Assembly: GCA_937872175.1 (NCBI GenBank)
Contig: CALMPI010000010.1
Coordinates: 186,001-250,000, forward strand
DNA length: 64,000 bases
Origin: an uncultured Flavobacteriales bacterium
Lineage (GTDB): Bacteria; Bacteroidota; Bacteroidia; Flavobacteriales_F; PHOS-HE28
Reading direction: 5' to 3'
Both the position numbers and the translations under genes were made by a program. The notes beneath the pieces were generated by a model. That model was given only the letters and a program-made list of their open reading frames with translations, made no database searches and was not told where the DNA came from. Within the stretch, counting starts at the first letter, position 1. Every line of letters starts with the position of its first letter. Positions 18,802 to 28,947 of the stretch are shown here, piece after piece.

Positions 18802-21800
18802 ATGAAGTCAAGTTCCCTCGTTCTGCTCTGCGTCGCCTACCTATCGCCTGCAGCCCTCACACAAGCCCAGACGGTCGAACCCCATTGGTGGGTCCCCAAC
18901 GGCGCGGTGAACGCGATCGAACGCGACTCCCTGACCGGTACGGTATACCTGGGAGGCGACTTCACTTCGGTCGGTGCGCCAGTGCCGTTCGGTGCCTGGT
19001 TGGACCCCGTCACGGGCACACCCGACGTGAACTGGGCACAGCCCGGCGGTACGGTGTATAACGGGATCCCGGACGGCTCCGGCGGCTGGTTCATCTGTGG
19101 CAGCTTCACGCAGGTCGGCGACCTGCCGCGCACCCGGGTGGCCCGGCTGAACAGTGCCGGAAGCGTCACGGGGTTCAACGTCGACATTCCCTCTGGCATC
19201 GTGCGACGCTTACTGCTGAGCGGTGACACCTTGTACATGGGCGGAGAATTCACGGCTGCGAACAACCAGCGCAACCTCCTGGCGGTGAACGCCACCTCGG
19301 GTGCACTCCTCAACCTGTTCCCAGGCGGCCTCAACGGGATCGTGCGCGCTTTGGAGAAAAGCGGCAACACCCTGTGGGCGGGCGGCAACTTCACCCGAAC
19401 GAACGGTGATGGGCCCAAGCTGAGCCAGATGGACAAGACCTCGGCTGTTACGGATTGGCACTTCGTGAAGCCCAATGGCGACGTCCGCTGCTCTGCACCG
19501 GACGGTGCAGGAGGTTGGTACATCGGCGGAACCTTCACCACGGTGGGCGGGGTGGCACGGCAACGGGCCGCACGCATCAATGCCGATGGGACGCTGCATG
19601 CCTGGGACCCGAACGTGAACGCCGATGTGAACAGCATTGAAGTGGACGGAGGTACCGTTTACCTCGGTGGCACCTTCACGACCGTGGGGGGCCAGGCCCG
19701 CGGTCGGTTGGCCGCCGTGGACGCGAGCACCGGGGCCGTGCTGCCCTTTTTCGCGGGGCAGGGCATCTCGCCGGGTTACAACGTGAACGACCTGGTGGTG
19801 AACGGCACCGACCTGATCGTGGGCGGGCGTTTCTCCTTCGTGGGCACGCCGGAACCCTTTGGCGCAAAGCTCGACATCGCCACAGGCGCAGCCGACGCCA
19901 ATTACGTGAACCCCAACCTTCCGGTGTTCACATCGGTGCCGGATGGCAGCGGTGGATGGTTCATCGGCGGCACCTTCACGCAGGTGAACGGAACGGCTCG
20001 GCGCGGGGTCGCCCGCATCAATGCCGATGGCACCCTGAACGCCTGGAACCCGGTATGCAATGGCGACGTGCTGGCCCTTCACTACGACGGGACCACGCTC
20101 CACATGGGCGGTACGTTCACCACCGTTGGCGGGCAACCACGGCGTTTGGTCTCCGCAGTGGACGGTACCACGGGTGCGCTGCTTCCCTTCAACGCGAACA
20201 ACGTCTCGGGGACATCCGTGAACGCTGTGCACAAGGCAGGCCCGGCGCTCTACGTGGGCGGCACCTTCCAGGACATGGGGGGGACCACCCGACAGAACCT
20301 GGCCGCCTTGGATGCCACTACCGGTGCGATATTGCCCGGTTGGAAATACGTGACCAACGTCGGTGTCCGGGCAATGACCAGCAACGGCACCGACGTGTTC
20401 ACGGGTGGGGACTTCACCCTGGTCGGACTGGACCGGCCCAGCGGCACCGCCGTGGATCCCGTGACCGGCGAACCGGACTTCAGCTACCTGGAGCCGAACA
20501 GTACGATCTACGCCGCGATCCCGGACGGCAGCGGTGGTTGGTACGTCGGCGGGAGCTTCGACAAGATCGGGTTCACGGCGCGCAGCCGCATCGCGCGGAT
20601 CAACGCCGACGGCAGCGTTCACCCCTGGAACCCGGGCGCGAACAACATCGTGCGCTGCCTGCTGTTGCACGGCGGCGTGCTCTACGCAGGCGGCGACTTC
20701 ACCCAGCTGGGCGGACAGACACGCAACTACATCGGCGCGGTGGATGTCGTGACGGGAACCGCCACCACCTGGAACCCGAACCTGAACGCTGCCGTGCTCA
20801 GCCTCGGCACCGATGGCACCAACATCGTGGCCGGCGGTTCCTTCACCACGTTGGCCGGCAACTACCAGCCCAACTTCGTTTCCCTGAACCCGGCCACAGG
20901 CCTGCGGGCATACGACGTGGCCACGAACAATACGGTGAGCGCGGTGAAGGGCGACGGCACTGCCCTCTACATGGGCGGGTCCTTCACGAATGTTGGCCGG
21001 GCCATCCGGTACGGTGCCGTGCTGACGACGAGCAGCAGCATCGCCCTGCCTGATGTGGTGATGCCGAACAACGAGGTCCATTGCTCCATGCCCGATGGCG
21101 CCGGGGGCTGGTACATCGGTGGCAGGTTCACCACGGTGAACGGTGTGACACGGAACCATGCCGCCCGCATCAACGCCGATGGAACGCTGCATGCGTGGAA
21201 CCCCAACGCGAACAGCGTGGTGTACAGCATGGCCATGGGTGCGGGTGTGGTGTACCTGGGCGGTAGCTTCACCACTATGGGTGGAAGCACCAGGAACCGC
21301 ATCGCCGCGGTGGATGGGACCACCGGTGTGGCCACGGCGTGGAACCCCAACGCCAACGACCAGGTACTGGCCCTCGTTGTGGACGGCCCGAACGTGTACG
21401 CGGGAGGCCGTTTCAGCACCATCGGTGGACAAACACGCCAGAAGCTGGCGCAGTTGGATGCCACCACGGGACTGGCCAGCACGTGGAACGCCAGCATGGC
21501 GAGCGGTACAAGTGCATTCGTCACCGGACTGGAATTGTCCGGTGCGGGAACCCTGTACGTGGCCGGCGAGTATGGCAGTTTGGGCGGTGCGGCGAGGATA
21601 CGCGCAGGTGAGATCAGCCTGGCCACCGCCGTGGCCACATCCTGGGCGCCTTCAGGTATCGGCGGCACCACGAACTGCATCCGGGTGAACGACGCCAACA
21701 GCGTGTTCATCGGACAGACGGGCGGGCCGGGCATCACCAAATGGAACCGCAGCACGAGTGCACAGATCACCAGCTGGAACGCGCTCGTCTCGGGCTCGGC

Positions 21801-24800
21801 CATCGACATCCGCGTGGATGCAGGCGTGGTGTACTTCGGCGGTCAGTTCACCTCGGCCGGCGGTCAAGTGCGCCACCACGCCGCAGCGCTGGACGCGAGC
21901 ACCGCTGCACCCCTGCCGTGGAACCCGATGCTCAACACATACTTCCTCCGCAGCATCTCCATCGCGGGCGGCAACATCTTCATCGGTGGGGGGTTCACGT
22001 TTGTGAACGTGGTGCCGCGCAACCGACTTGTTGAGCTGACCCCTGTGACCGGGGCCATCACCGCATGGGACCCGAACGTGGCCGGCAACGTGCTCGCGCT
22101 GGAGTTCGACGCCACCACGGTTTACGCCGGTGGGGCCTTCACCACCGTGAACGGATCCACCGGGCGCAACAGGATCGCCGCCCTCGACCGCACCACCGGC
22201 CTCGCCACCAGCTGGTCGCCCAACGCGGACAGCGATGTGGCCGCGCTCTGGAAAAAGGATGCCAGCACGATCTACGTCGGTGGCTACTTCAACAACATCG
22301 GTGGAGCCGTTCGCTCAAGACTTGCGGAGATCGACCTGACCATCGGGCTCGCCACGGCCTGGGACCCCTCCCCGGAGAACGGCGGCACCCACGTGAAGAC
22401 AGTGGCGTACGATGGCACGCGGGCCTATGTGGGTGGTCAGTTCCAGTACATGAAGGCCGTGACACGGAACTATGCGGCCGCGTTCGACCTGGGCACCCAT
22501 GACCGCACGACCTGGAACCCCAACGGCGGGAACTCGGTGCACGCGCTGACCATGAACGGATCCCATGTGCTTGCGGGTGGGGATTTCACAAGCTTCGGCG
22601 GAGCCGTGCGGAACCGGGTGGCCGAAGTGGACGCCAGCACCGGTGCGGCCACGCCATGGGACCCGAACGTGAACAGCACCGTATATGCCATCCAAGCGAA
22701 CGGTGGGAGCGTTTACCTCGGTGGGGCGTTCACCACCGTCGCCGGCACTGAGCGCTACCGGTTGGCCGCCGTGGACGGCAGCACCGGGGCACTGTTGCCG
22801 TGGGATCCCGGGGCGGATGCCACCGTACGCACGCTGTCCGCACAAGGCTCCGACCTGTACGTCGGCGGCGACTTCCAGCTGATCAGCGGCAAACCCCGCT
22901 CCGGCTTGATGGCGGTGGATCGCACCACTTCCGCGATCACCGCGTGGGATCCGCGCGTAAGCAGCTTGAACAGCATCCATCAGATGTTCATCGATGGAGG
23001 TCTCCTTTACGTTGGTGGCTTCTTCGGCAACATCAAAGGCGTCTCCCGCGCCAACCTGGCGGCGGTGGACCTGGTCACGGGGGTACCGAGTGGTTGGAAC
23101 CCCGGTGCCAACTCGGAGGTGTACACCTTGACCAAGCAGGGTTCCACCGTCTACTGCGGGGGCGTCTTCACCACACTGGCCGGCCAGCCGCGCGCCAACA
23201 TGGGTGCCGTGGATGCGACCACGGGCACGATCGTCAGCTGGAACCCCGCTCCGAACGGTGCGGTGCGAACGCTCGTGGTCGATGGGACCACGCTGTACAT
23301 CGGCGGTGCGTTCACGAACCTGATGAGCACCGCGCGCAATCGCGCCGCATCGGTGGACCTCTCCAGCTTCACCCTGAACGCTTGGGACCCCAATGCGGAC
23401 GGTGAGGTCAGCGACATCGCGGTGGTGGGCGGCAAGGCGTTGCTGACCGGGGTGTTCAACAACATCGGCGGAGCGGCGCGGAGCTCGCTGGCCTCCTGGA
23501 ACGTGGCCACCGGGGCGATCAACAGCTTCAACCCCGGTGCGAACAACGATGTGCACGATCTGGTGATCAACGGCAGCACCTTGTACGTGGCCGGCGAGTT
23601 CAACAGCCTTTCCGCCAACACACGGAATCGCATCGGTGCCGTGAACGGCTCAACGGGCGCCATCACCACGTGGAACCCCAACGCCAGCACCACGGTCACG
23701 GACATCGAGCTCGCTGGATCCACGATGTACGCCTGCGGGCCGTTCACGACCATCGGCGGTGCATCCCGTTCGCGGCTGGCGGAGCTGAACCTGGCCTCCA
23801 ACACGGCCACCGCGTGGAACCCCGGCCTCTCAGGCGGCACGGCCACCCCGAACCGGTTGACCCTGACACCGACCAGCGTGATCGTCACCGGGGCCTTCAC
23901 CACGGCGGGCGGTCAACCGCGGGTGAACCTGGCCGAGCTCGACCGCACGACCGGCCTGGCCACGGGATGGAACCCCGACCCGAACGCCACGCTGCAGACG
24001 GTAGTGTACGACGGCACCCATGTGTTCGCCGGGGGCAGCTACACGGTGATCGGCAACCAACCCCGCGCGCGACTGGCCGCCCTGGACGCCAGCGGAACGC
24101 TCACCGCCTGGAACCCGGGTGCCGGCAGCACGGTGCGGGCCCTCGCCTTGGATGCGAACAACGTGTACGTGGGCGGCGACTTCACCACGGCCGGTGGCCA
24201 GCCGCGCAACCGCATCGCAGCCATCGATCGGTCCACCGGCCTGGCCACCGCCTGGAACCCGAACAGCAATGGCGCGGTGCACGCGTTGCACCTGGGCCAG
24301 GGGGGCTTGTATGCCGGTGGGGCCTTCGCCACCATCGGGGGTTCATCACGGCTTCGGATCGCGCAGCTCGACCTGGGCACCGGCCTCGCCACCAGCTGGG
24401 CGCCCTCGGTGACCGGCACACAGGTATCGACCATCAAGCGCCAGGGCAACACCGTGTGGCTGGGCGGCTCCTTCTCGGACGTGAACGTGACAGCCCGCTC
24501 GAACATCGCCAGTGTGGACGCCACGACCGGCTTGCTCACCCCCTTCAACCCCAACGCCAACGGCGCGGTGAACACCTTGCTCGTGGACGGCAATGACGTG
24601 TATGCCGGGGGCACCTTCCAGATCATCGGCGGGCAGGGCCGAAACCGCTTCGCGAAGTTGAACGCCACCACGGGCGTGGTGGACGCCAGCGATGCACTGG
24701 CCAGCAATCCCGTGCTGGGCATGGCGCACAGTGGCACCAAGCTGATCACGGGCGGCAGCTTCACCTCCATCGGTGGTGCCGCGCGCGAGCGCACGGCGGT

Positions 24801-27800
24801 GCTGGACAAGTCCAACCTCGGCGCAACCGGCTGGGACATCGGTGCCACGAACAACAATGTGACCGGGGTGGCCACCGACGGTGTGCGGGCCTACTTCGGC
24901 GGGCTCTTCACCTCGTTCGGAGGAACGAACCGCAGCTACTTCGGTGTGGCCACGCTCTGCCCCACCCCATCCACCTACTACCGCGACAACGACGGCGACG
25001 GCTTCGGGAACCCGCTGGCGAGCGTGCAGCTCTGCGAGCAGGTGCCCGGCGTGGTGACGGACAACACCGACTGCAACGACAACGATGCGGCACAATACCC
25101 CGCCGCACCCTGTGACGACCTCAACGCCTGCACCACGAGCGACGCCTACGACGCCACCTGCACCTGCGTGGGCGCTCCCCTGCCCGACGGTGATGGCGAC
25201 GGCACCTGCGATGCGCAGGACGGCTGCCCCGTGGACCCGCTGAAGATCGCTCCGGGCCAGTGTGGCTGCGGAAACCCGGACACGGATACGGACGGCGACC
25301 TGACGGCCGACTGCAACGACCTATGCCGGATGGACCCCTTGAAGGTGGCCCCCGGCGTCTGCGGATGCGGCGCACCGGATACGGACACCGATGGTGACCT
25401 CACCGCCGACTGCAACGATGGCTGCCCGGCCGACCCGCTGAAGATCGCCCCGGGCCAGTGCGGCTGCGGGAACCCCGACACGGACACGGACGGCGACGCC
25501 ACGGCGGACTGCAATGACGGGTGCCCGCTGGATCCGCTGAAGACCGCGGCAGGCCAGTGCGGGTGCGGCGCTCCGGATACGGACACGGATGGGGATGGCA
25601 TTGCGGATTGCCTGGACACCTGTCCATCCCTTGCCGGCCAGATCGGGGATGCCTGTGATGATGGCAACGCGGTGACCAGTGGGGACACGATCTCCACATC
25701 GTGCACCTGCGCAGGTGCATTCACGCTCCCGGTAGGCTATCCCCACCGACCAGGAAGTGGAACGCGCGCATGGATCAGAGGTATTGACGGATATCGTGCG
25801 TCGATCGCTTCGGCTCCACAGATCACGCCAGGAACGGGTGACTGGAGCCTGGAACTATGGATCAGGAACCTGACCGGGGGATCAACCGGGAACCCGATGA
25901 TCCTCGCGATGAACGGCAGCGGTGGGATCGGTGGAGGGCCTGGGGGCGTGGAGAACGACTACTTCTTTCTCGCACGCGGAGGTGGATCAACACCGTTCTA
26001 CGCGTTCCATTTCAGGGACTCCACAGGTACGCTCCAGATCATCAACACCGGACCTACGGAGTACGGCACGTGGCATCACCTGACCATCGTACGGGACTCC
26101 TCGGCCAACACGCTCAGGGCGTACGTGGATGGAACGCTTCGCGCAACGCAGAGCATCACATTCGGTGACGTGTCGCCCATGAACCCGCTCATCATCGGTG
26201 GCGTCGAGAGCGCCGGAAGCAATGGCTATTCTCAGCACTGGTCCGGTTACGTGGACGAGCTCCGCATTTGGGGAACAGCGCTGAGCGCAAGCGCCATCCG
26301 CGATCACATGTGCAAGAAGGACCTTTCCCAACATCCGGCGTTGGCTGACCTGCACGCGTACTACCGGTTCGACGAGGGTGCAGGGAACAGCTTGATCGAT
26401 ATCGCCGGACAGGACAACAACGGCGTTCTTCCCTTGGTGTCGTGGGGCCGCAGCGAAGCGCCCATCGGCGATATCAGCGCCTACAACTACGGTGGCGGAA
26501 GCGCCAGCATCAACGATGGTACGATCTTCACCTCAAGCGCTCCACAGAACGCATTCGTCACCCATGTGTTCAAGGTCAGGGAGGCACCGAACACCAGTGT
26601 CTTCACGGGTCTGACGGAGGCTGACACCAGTGAATACCATGGTGTTTTCATATCCGCGCCGAATTCGGCTCTTGCCACGAGTACGATCACCTGGGATTAC
26701 AGTGCGGACACCGTCCTGAACGGAGCGGTCGGGGAACCTCAGTTGCGGCTTGCGCGTCGAACGCACGCCATGGCGGATTTCACAACCGCTGGTGTGCTGA
26801 ACTTCAGCATCGACACGGCGAACAACACGCTCACGGTCAGCGGCATGGAGTGGCAGGAGTACATCGCCGGATTCAACTGTTCCGGAAGCTGCGACGATGG
26901 CGACCCCTGCACGGTCAGTGATTCCGTGGATCCCAATTGCGGGTGCGTTGGTCTATCGGCACCGGATAGCGATAGCGATGGAACTTGCGATCCGATCGAC
27001 GGCTGCCCGGCCGACCCGCTCAAGACAGCGCCTGGCCAATGCGGTTGCGGCATGCTGGACACGGACACCGACGGAGACCTCACCGCCGACTGCAACGATG
27101 GTTGCCCGAACGATCCGCTGAAGATCGCACCCGGTGCTTGCGGATGCGGCGAGTTGGACACCGACACGGACAATGACCTCACGGCCGACTGCAACGACGG
27201 CTGCCCCACGGACCCGAACAAGACCTGGGAGGGCATTTGCGGCTGCGGCACCCCCGACGTGGACAGCGATGGCGACACGGTGATGGACTGCCTCGACGGC
27301 TGTCCCACGGATCCGAACAAGCTCGCGCCAGGCATCTGTGGCTGCGGCACCCCGGACAGCGACACCGATGGCGACGGTACGGCCGACTGCAACGACCTAT
27401 GCCCGATGGACCCGAACAAGACCGCCCCGGGCAGCTGCGGCTGCGGCCAGGCGGAGCCGGGCACGGTGTGCAATGACGGCGACCCCAACACGGGCAACGA
27501 TGTGGTGAACGCCAGCTGCCAGTGCGAGGGCCTGCCGATGGACTGCCTCGGAGTTCCGGGTGGCACTGCCCTGCCGGGCACCACTTGCGACGACGGCGAT
27601 GGGAACACGGTGAACGATGCCTACGACGCCAACTGCGTCTGCTCCGGAACGCCGGCCAACGCTGGTGTGCAGCTCACCCTCACCACGGACGGCGGAGCCG
27701 CGCAGACCAGCTGGGAGATCATCCCACAGGGCGGCGGCGCATCGATCTGCAGCGGAGCGGGTTATGCGAACAACAGCACCTTTGTGTTGACCTGCCCCAT

Positions 27801-28947
27801 CGTCGCCGGGTGCTACGAGCTGCGCGTGCTGGACAGCTTCGGCGACGGCATGAGCACCGGTGGCTACGCGTTGCGCGATGCCAACGGCCAGCGCATCATC
27901 GACAATGCCGGCGACGGGGTGTTCACCTTCGAGAGCCGCATCGCCAACAGCGGCGGCTTCTGCCTGCCCCTGGGCACCGACCGCCTGCGCAGCAGCCGCT
28001 GCGATCTGGAAACGATGCTGCCCACCGATTGGGTCGCCGCGGAAGAGAACGCGACCGTCAGCGCCCAATACGGAACAGGTGCGCAGAACGACGACGGGTA
28101 CCAGTTCTGGTTCTTCAACCCCGATGGTGGGTATAGCCGACGGATCCTGGTCACCCATGCCAGCGCCAGCTACCTCTTCCCGGCCGGACCGGCACGGGCC
28201 TGCCACATCGCCTTCTCCGGCATCATCACCAACCCCCTGCCGCAGCAACAGCTGCTGAACGTGCGGGTGCGGAGCATGGTCAACGGCGTCTACGCCCCCT
28301 TCGGTCCGGCCTGCCGGATGCGCATCGCGCCGTTGTGCGCCACCACCCAGTTGAACAATGACCCCATGAGCACGGAATACTCGTGCGGGGTGACCCGGGT
28401 GTTCGGTGCCATGGACAAGGTGCATGCGCAGGCTGTCACCGGGGCGAACCGGTACCGGTTCCGCTTCGAACGCACGGGCGGTGGGTTCACGCGCGTGATC
28501 GCCAGCACCACACGCAGCTTGCAGCTCAAGTGGCTCACGCTCCCGCTCGTGGCGGGGGACAGCTACACGGTCACCGTGGCACCCAGCTACGACGGCGGGG
28601 CCACCTACTGCCCCTATGGGGCGGCCTGCACCCTGGCGATCGTGGCGCCGGCCACTGCACAGGCGCGTTCCGCGCCCATGGTGCAGGGCGACCTGCTCCT
28701 GTTCCCGAACCCGAATCAGGATGGACGTCTGAACGTGCTGGCCGATGGGCTGCCGGTGGAAGCCACCACGGCCGACCTCTCGATCACCGACCTCTTCGGC
28801 AGGCAGGTGTACAACGGGCAGGTGCCCGTGGCCGATGGCGTGGTGCGGCAGGTGATCGACCTCAGCGGCCGCGCCGCATCGGGTGTCTACCTGGTGGTGC
28901 TGCGCACCGGCGAGCACGAACGCATCCAGCGCTTGGTGATCGAATAG
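18802..28947 (+). CDS. 3381-aa T9SS-secreted propeller-repeat/LamG adhesin-like protein
   Basis: This is the largest gene in the window. A clear signal peptide (SSSLVLLCVAYLSPAALTQA) starts it. Residues about 24-2050 are about 42 repeats of roughly 45-50 aa with the pattern VYxGGxFTTxGGxxRxxxAxxD, close to delta-60/DUF5122 beta-propeller blades. A thrombospondin-3-like array covers about 2055-2310. A LamG/concanavalin-like domain (about 2312-2560: WSLELWIRN, YGTWHHLTIVRD, YVDELRIWG) and an adjoining beta segment to about 2690 follow. A second thrombospondin-3-like array covers about 2693-2950. The constant cassette (about 2955-3285) and the T9SS type A sorting domain (LLFPNPNQDG, ITDLFGRQVYNG) end it. 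No enzyme motif is visible. A surface adhesin or matrix fibre that binds glycans through LamG is inference. Confidence 0.9.
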   Translation: MKSSSLVLLCVAYLSPAALTQAQTVEPHWWVPNGAVNAIERDSLTGTVYLGGDFTSVGAPVPFGAWLDPVTGTPDVNWAQPGGTVYNGIPDGSGGWFICGSFTQVGDLPRTRVARLNSAGSVTGFNVDIPSGIVRRLLLSGDTLYMGGEFTAANNQRNLLAVNATSGALLNLFPGGLNGIVRALEKSGNTLWAGGNFTRTNGDGPKLSQMDKTSAVTDWHFVKPNGDVRCSAPDGAGGWYIGGTFTTVGGVARQRAARINADGTLHAWDPNVNADVNSIEVDGGTVYLGGTFTTVGGQARGRLAAVDASTGAVLPFFAGQGISPGYNVNDLVVNGTDLIVGGRFSFVGTPEPFGAKLDIATGAADANYVNPNLPVFTSVPDGSGGWFIGGTFTQVNGTARRGVARINADGTLNAWNPVCNGDVLALHYDGTTLHMGGTFTTVGGQPRRLVSAVDGTTGALLPFNANNVSGTSVNAVHKAGPALYVGGTFQDMGGTTRQNLAALDATTGAILPGWKYVTNVGVRAMTSNGTDVFTGGDFTLVGLDRPSGTAVDPVTGEPDFSYLEPNSTIYAAIPDGSGGWYVGGSFDKIGFTARSRIARINADGSVHPWNPGANNIVRCLLLHGGVLYAGGDFTQLGGQTRNYIGAVDVVTGTATTWNPNLNAAVLSLGTDGTNIVAGGSFTTLAGNYQPNFVSLNPATGLRAYDVATNNTVSAVKGDGTALYMGGSFTNVGRAIRYGAVLTTSSSIALPDVVMPNNEVHCSMPDGAGGWYIGGRFTTVNGVTRNHAARINADGTLHAWNPNANSVVYSMAMGAGVVYLGGSFTTMGGSTRNRIAAVDGTTGVATAWNPNANDQVLALVVDGPNVYAGGRFSTIGGQTRQKLAQLDATTGLASTWNASMASGTSAFVTGLELSGAGTLYVAGEYGSLGGAARIRAGEISLATAVATSWAPSGIGGTTNCIRVNDANSVFIGQTGGPGITKWNRSTSAQITSWNALVSGSAIDIRVDAGVVYFGGQFTSAGGQVRHHAAALDASTAAPLPWNPMLNTYFLRSISIAGGNIFIGGGFTFVNVVPRNRLVELTPVTGAITAWDPNVAGNVLALEFDATTVYAGGAFTTVNGSTGRNRIAALDRTTGLATSWSPNADSDVAALWKKDASTIYVGGYFNNIGGAVRSRLAEIDLTIGLATAWDPSPENGGTHVKTVAYDGTRAYVGGQFQYMKAVTRNYAAAFDLGTHDRTTWNPNGGNSVHALTMNGSHVLAGGDFTSFGGAVRNRVAEVDASTGAATPWDPNVNSTVYAIQANGGSVYLGGAFTTVAGTERYRLAAVDGSTGALLPWDPGADATVRTLSAQGSDLYVGGDFQLISGKPRSGLMAVDRTTSAITAWDPRVSSLNSIHQMFIDGGLLYVGGFFGNIKGVSRANLAAVDLVTGVPSGWNPGANSEVYTLTKQGSTVYCGGVFTTLAGQPRANMGAVDATTGTIVSWNPAPNGAVRTLVVDGTTLYIGGAFTNLMSTARNRAASVDLSSFTLNAWDPNADGEVSDIAVVGGKALLTGVFNNIGGAARSSLASWNVATGAINSFNPGANNDVHDLVINGSTLYVAGEFNSLSANTRNRIGAVNGSTGAITTWNPNASTTVTDIELAGSTMYACGPFTTIGGASRSRLAELNLASNTATAWNPGLSGGTATPNRLTLTPTSVIVTGAFTTAGGQPRVNLAELDRTTGLATGWNPDPNATLQTVVYDGTHVFAGGSYTVIGNQPRARLAALDASGTLTAWNPGAGSTVRALALDANNVYVGGDFTTAGGQPRNRIAAIDRSTGLATAWNPNSNGAVHALHLGQGGLYAGGAFATIGGSSRLRIAQLDLGTGLATSWAPSVTGTQVSTIKRQGNTVWLGGSFSDVNVTARSNIASVDATTGLLTPFNPNANGAVNTLLVDGNDVYAGGTFQIIGGQGRNRFAKLNATTGVVDASDALASNPVLGMAHSGTKLITGGSFTSIGGAARERTAVLDKSNLGATGWDIGATNNNVTGVATDGVRAYFGGLFTSFGGTNRSYFGVATLCPTPSTYYRDNDGDGFGNPLASVQLCEQVPGVVTDNTDCNDNDAAQYPAAPCDDLNACTTSDAYDATCTCVGAPLPDGDGDGTCDAQDGCPVDPLKIAPGQCGCGNPDTDTDGDLTADCNDLCRMDPLKVAPGVCGCGAPDTDTDGDLTADCNDGCPADPLKIAPGQCGCGNPDTDTDGDATADCNDGCPLDPLKTAAGQCGCGAPDTDTDGDGIADCLDTCPSLAGQIGDACDDGNAVTSGDTISTSCTCAGAFTLPVGYPHRPGSGTRAWIRGIDGYRASIASAPQITPGTGDWSLELWIRNLTGGSTGNPMILAMNGSGGIGGGPGGVENDYFFLARGGGSTPFYAFHFRDSTGTLQIINTGPTEYGTWHHLTIVRDSSANTLRAYVDGTLRATQSITFGDVSPMNPLIIGGVESAGSNGYSQHWSGYVDELRIWGTALSASAIRDHMCKKDLSQHPALADLHAYYRFDEGAGNSLIDIAGQDNNGVLPLVSWGRSEAPIGDISAYNYGGGSASINDGTIFTSSAPQNAFVTHVFKVREAPNTSVFTGLTEADTSEYHGVFISAPNSALATSTITWDYSADTVLNGAVGEPQLRLARRTHAMADFTTAGVLNFSIDTANNTLTVSGMEWQEYIAGFNCSGSCDDGDPCTVSDSVDPNCGCVGLSAPDSDSDGTCDPIDGCPADPLKTAPGQCGCGMLDTDTDGDLTADCNDGCPNDPLKIAPGACGCGELDTDTDNDLTADCNDGCPTDPNKTWEGICGCGTPDVDSDGDTVMDCLDGCPTDPNKLAPGICGCGTPDSDTDGDGTADCNDLCPMDPNKTAPGSCGCGQAEPGTVCNDGDPNTGNDVVNASCQCEGLPMDCLGVPGGTALPGTTCDDGDGNTVNDAYDANCVCSGTPANAGVQLTLTTDGGAAQTSWEIIPQGGGASICSGAGYANNSTFVLTCPIVAGCYELRVLDSFGDGMSTGGYALRDANGQRIIDNAGDGVFTFESRIANSGGFCLPLGTDRLRSSRCDLETMLPTDWVAAEENATVSAQYGTGAQNDDGYQFWFFNPDGGYSRRILVTHASASYLFPAGPARACHIAFSGIITNPLPQQQLLNVRVRSMVNGVYAPFGPACRMRIAPLCATTQLNNDPMSTEYSCGVTRVFGAMDKVHAQAVTGANRYRFRFERTGGGFTRVIASTTRSLQLKWLTLPLVAGDSYTVTVAPSYDGGATYCPYGAACTLAIVAPATAQARSAPMVQGDLLLFPNPNQDGRLNVLADGLPVEATTADLSITDLFGRQVYNGQVPVADGVVRQVIDLSGRAASGVYLVVLRTGEHERIQRLVIE
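18870..24955 (+). repeat. array of about 42 delta-60-like blade repeats
   Basis: I counted 42 occurrences of the GG-x-F (or slightly degenerate) core over about 6.1 kb. Every fourth or so blade in the first half begins with PDGSGGW or PDGAGGW, a super-repeat. The second half uses the simpler TGLATxWNPN link. All repeats stay in one frame, so this is a protein repeat and not a CRISPR or satellite. Confidence 0.85.
24968..27660 (+). repeat. two thrombospondin-3-like arrays flanking a LamG-like insert
   Basis: Units of the type DTDTDGDLTADCNDGCPADP plus APGQCGCG recur from 24968 to about 25734 and again from about 26881 to 27660. The interval 25735-26880 has a different composition: two 60-nt lines I counted are 60% and 53% GC, against 78% in one line of the propeller array. 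It encodes a LamG-like domain. The 3' array from 27199 is closely related to 15817-16140. Confidence 0.75.

Noticed and set aside
18870-24955. Possible satellite or CRISPR repeat array
   Set aside because: The repeats are diverged at DNA level, stay in one reading frame for 6 kb and encode a recognisable blade motif.
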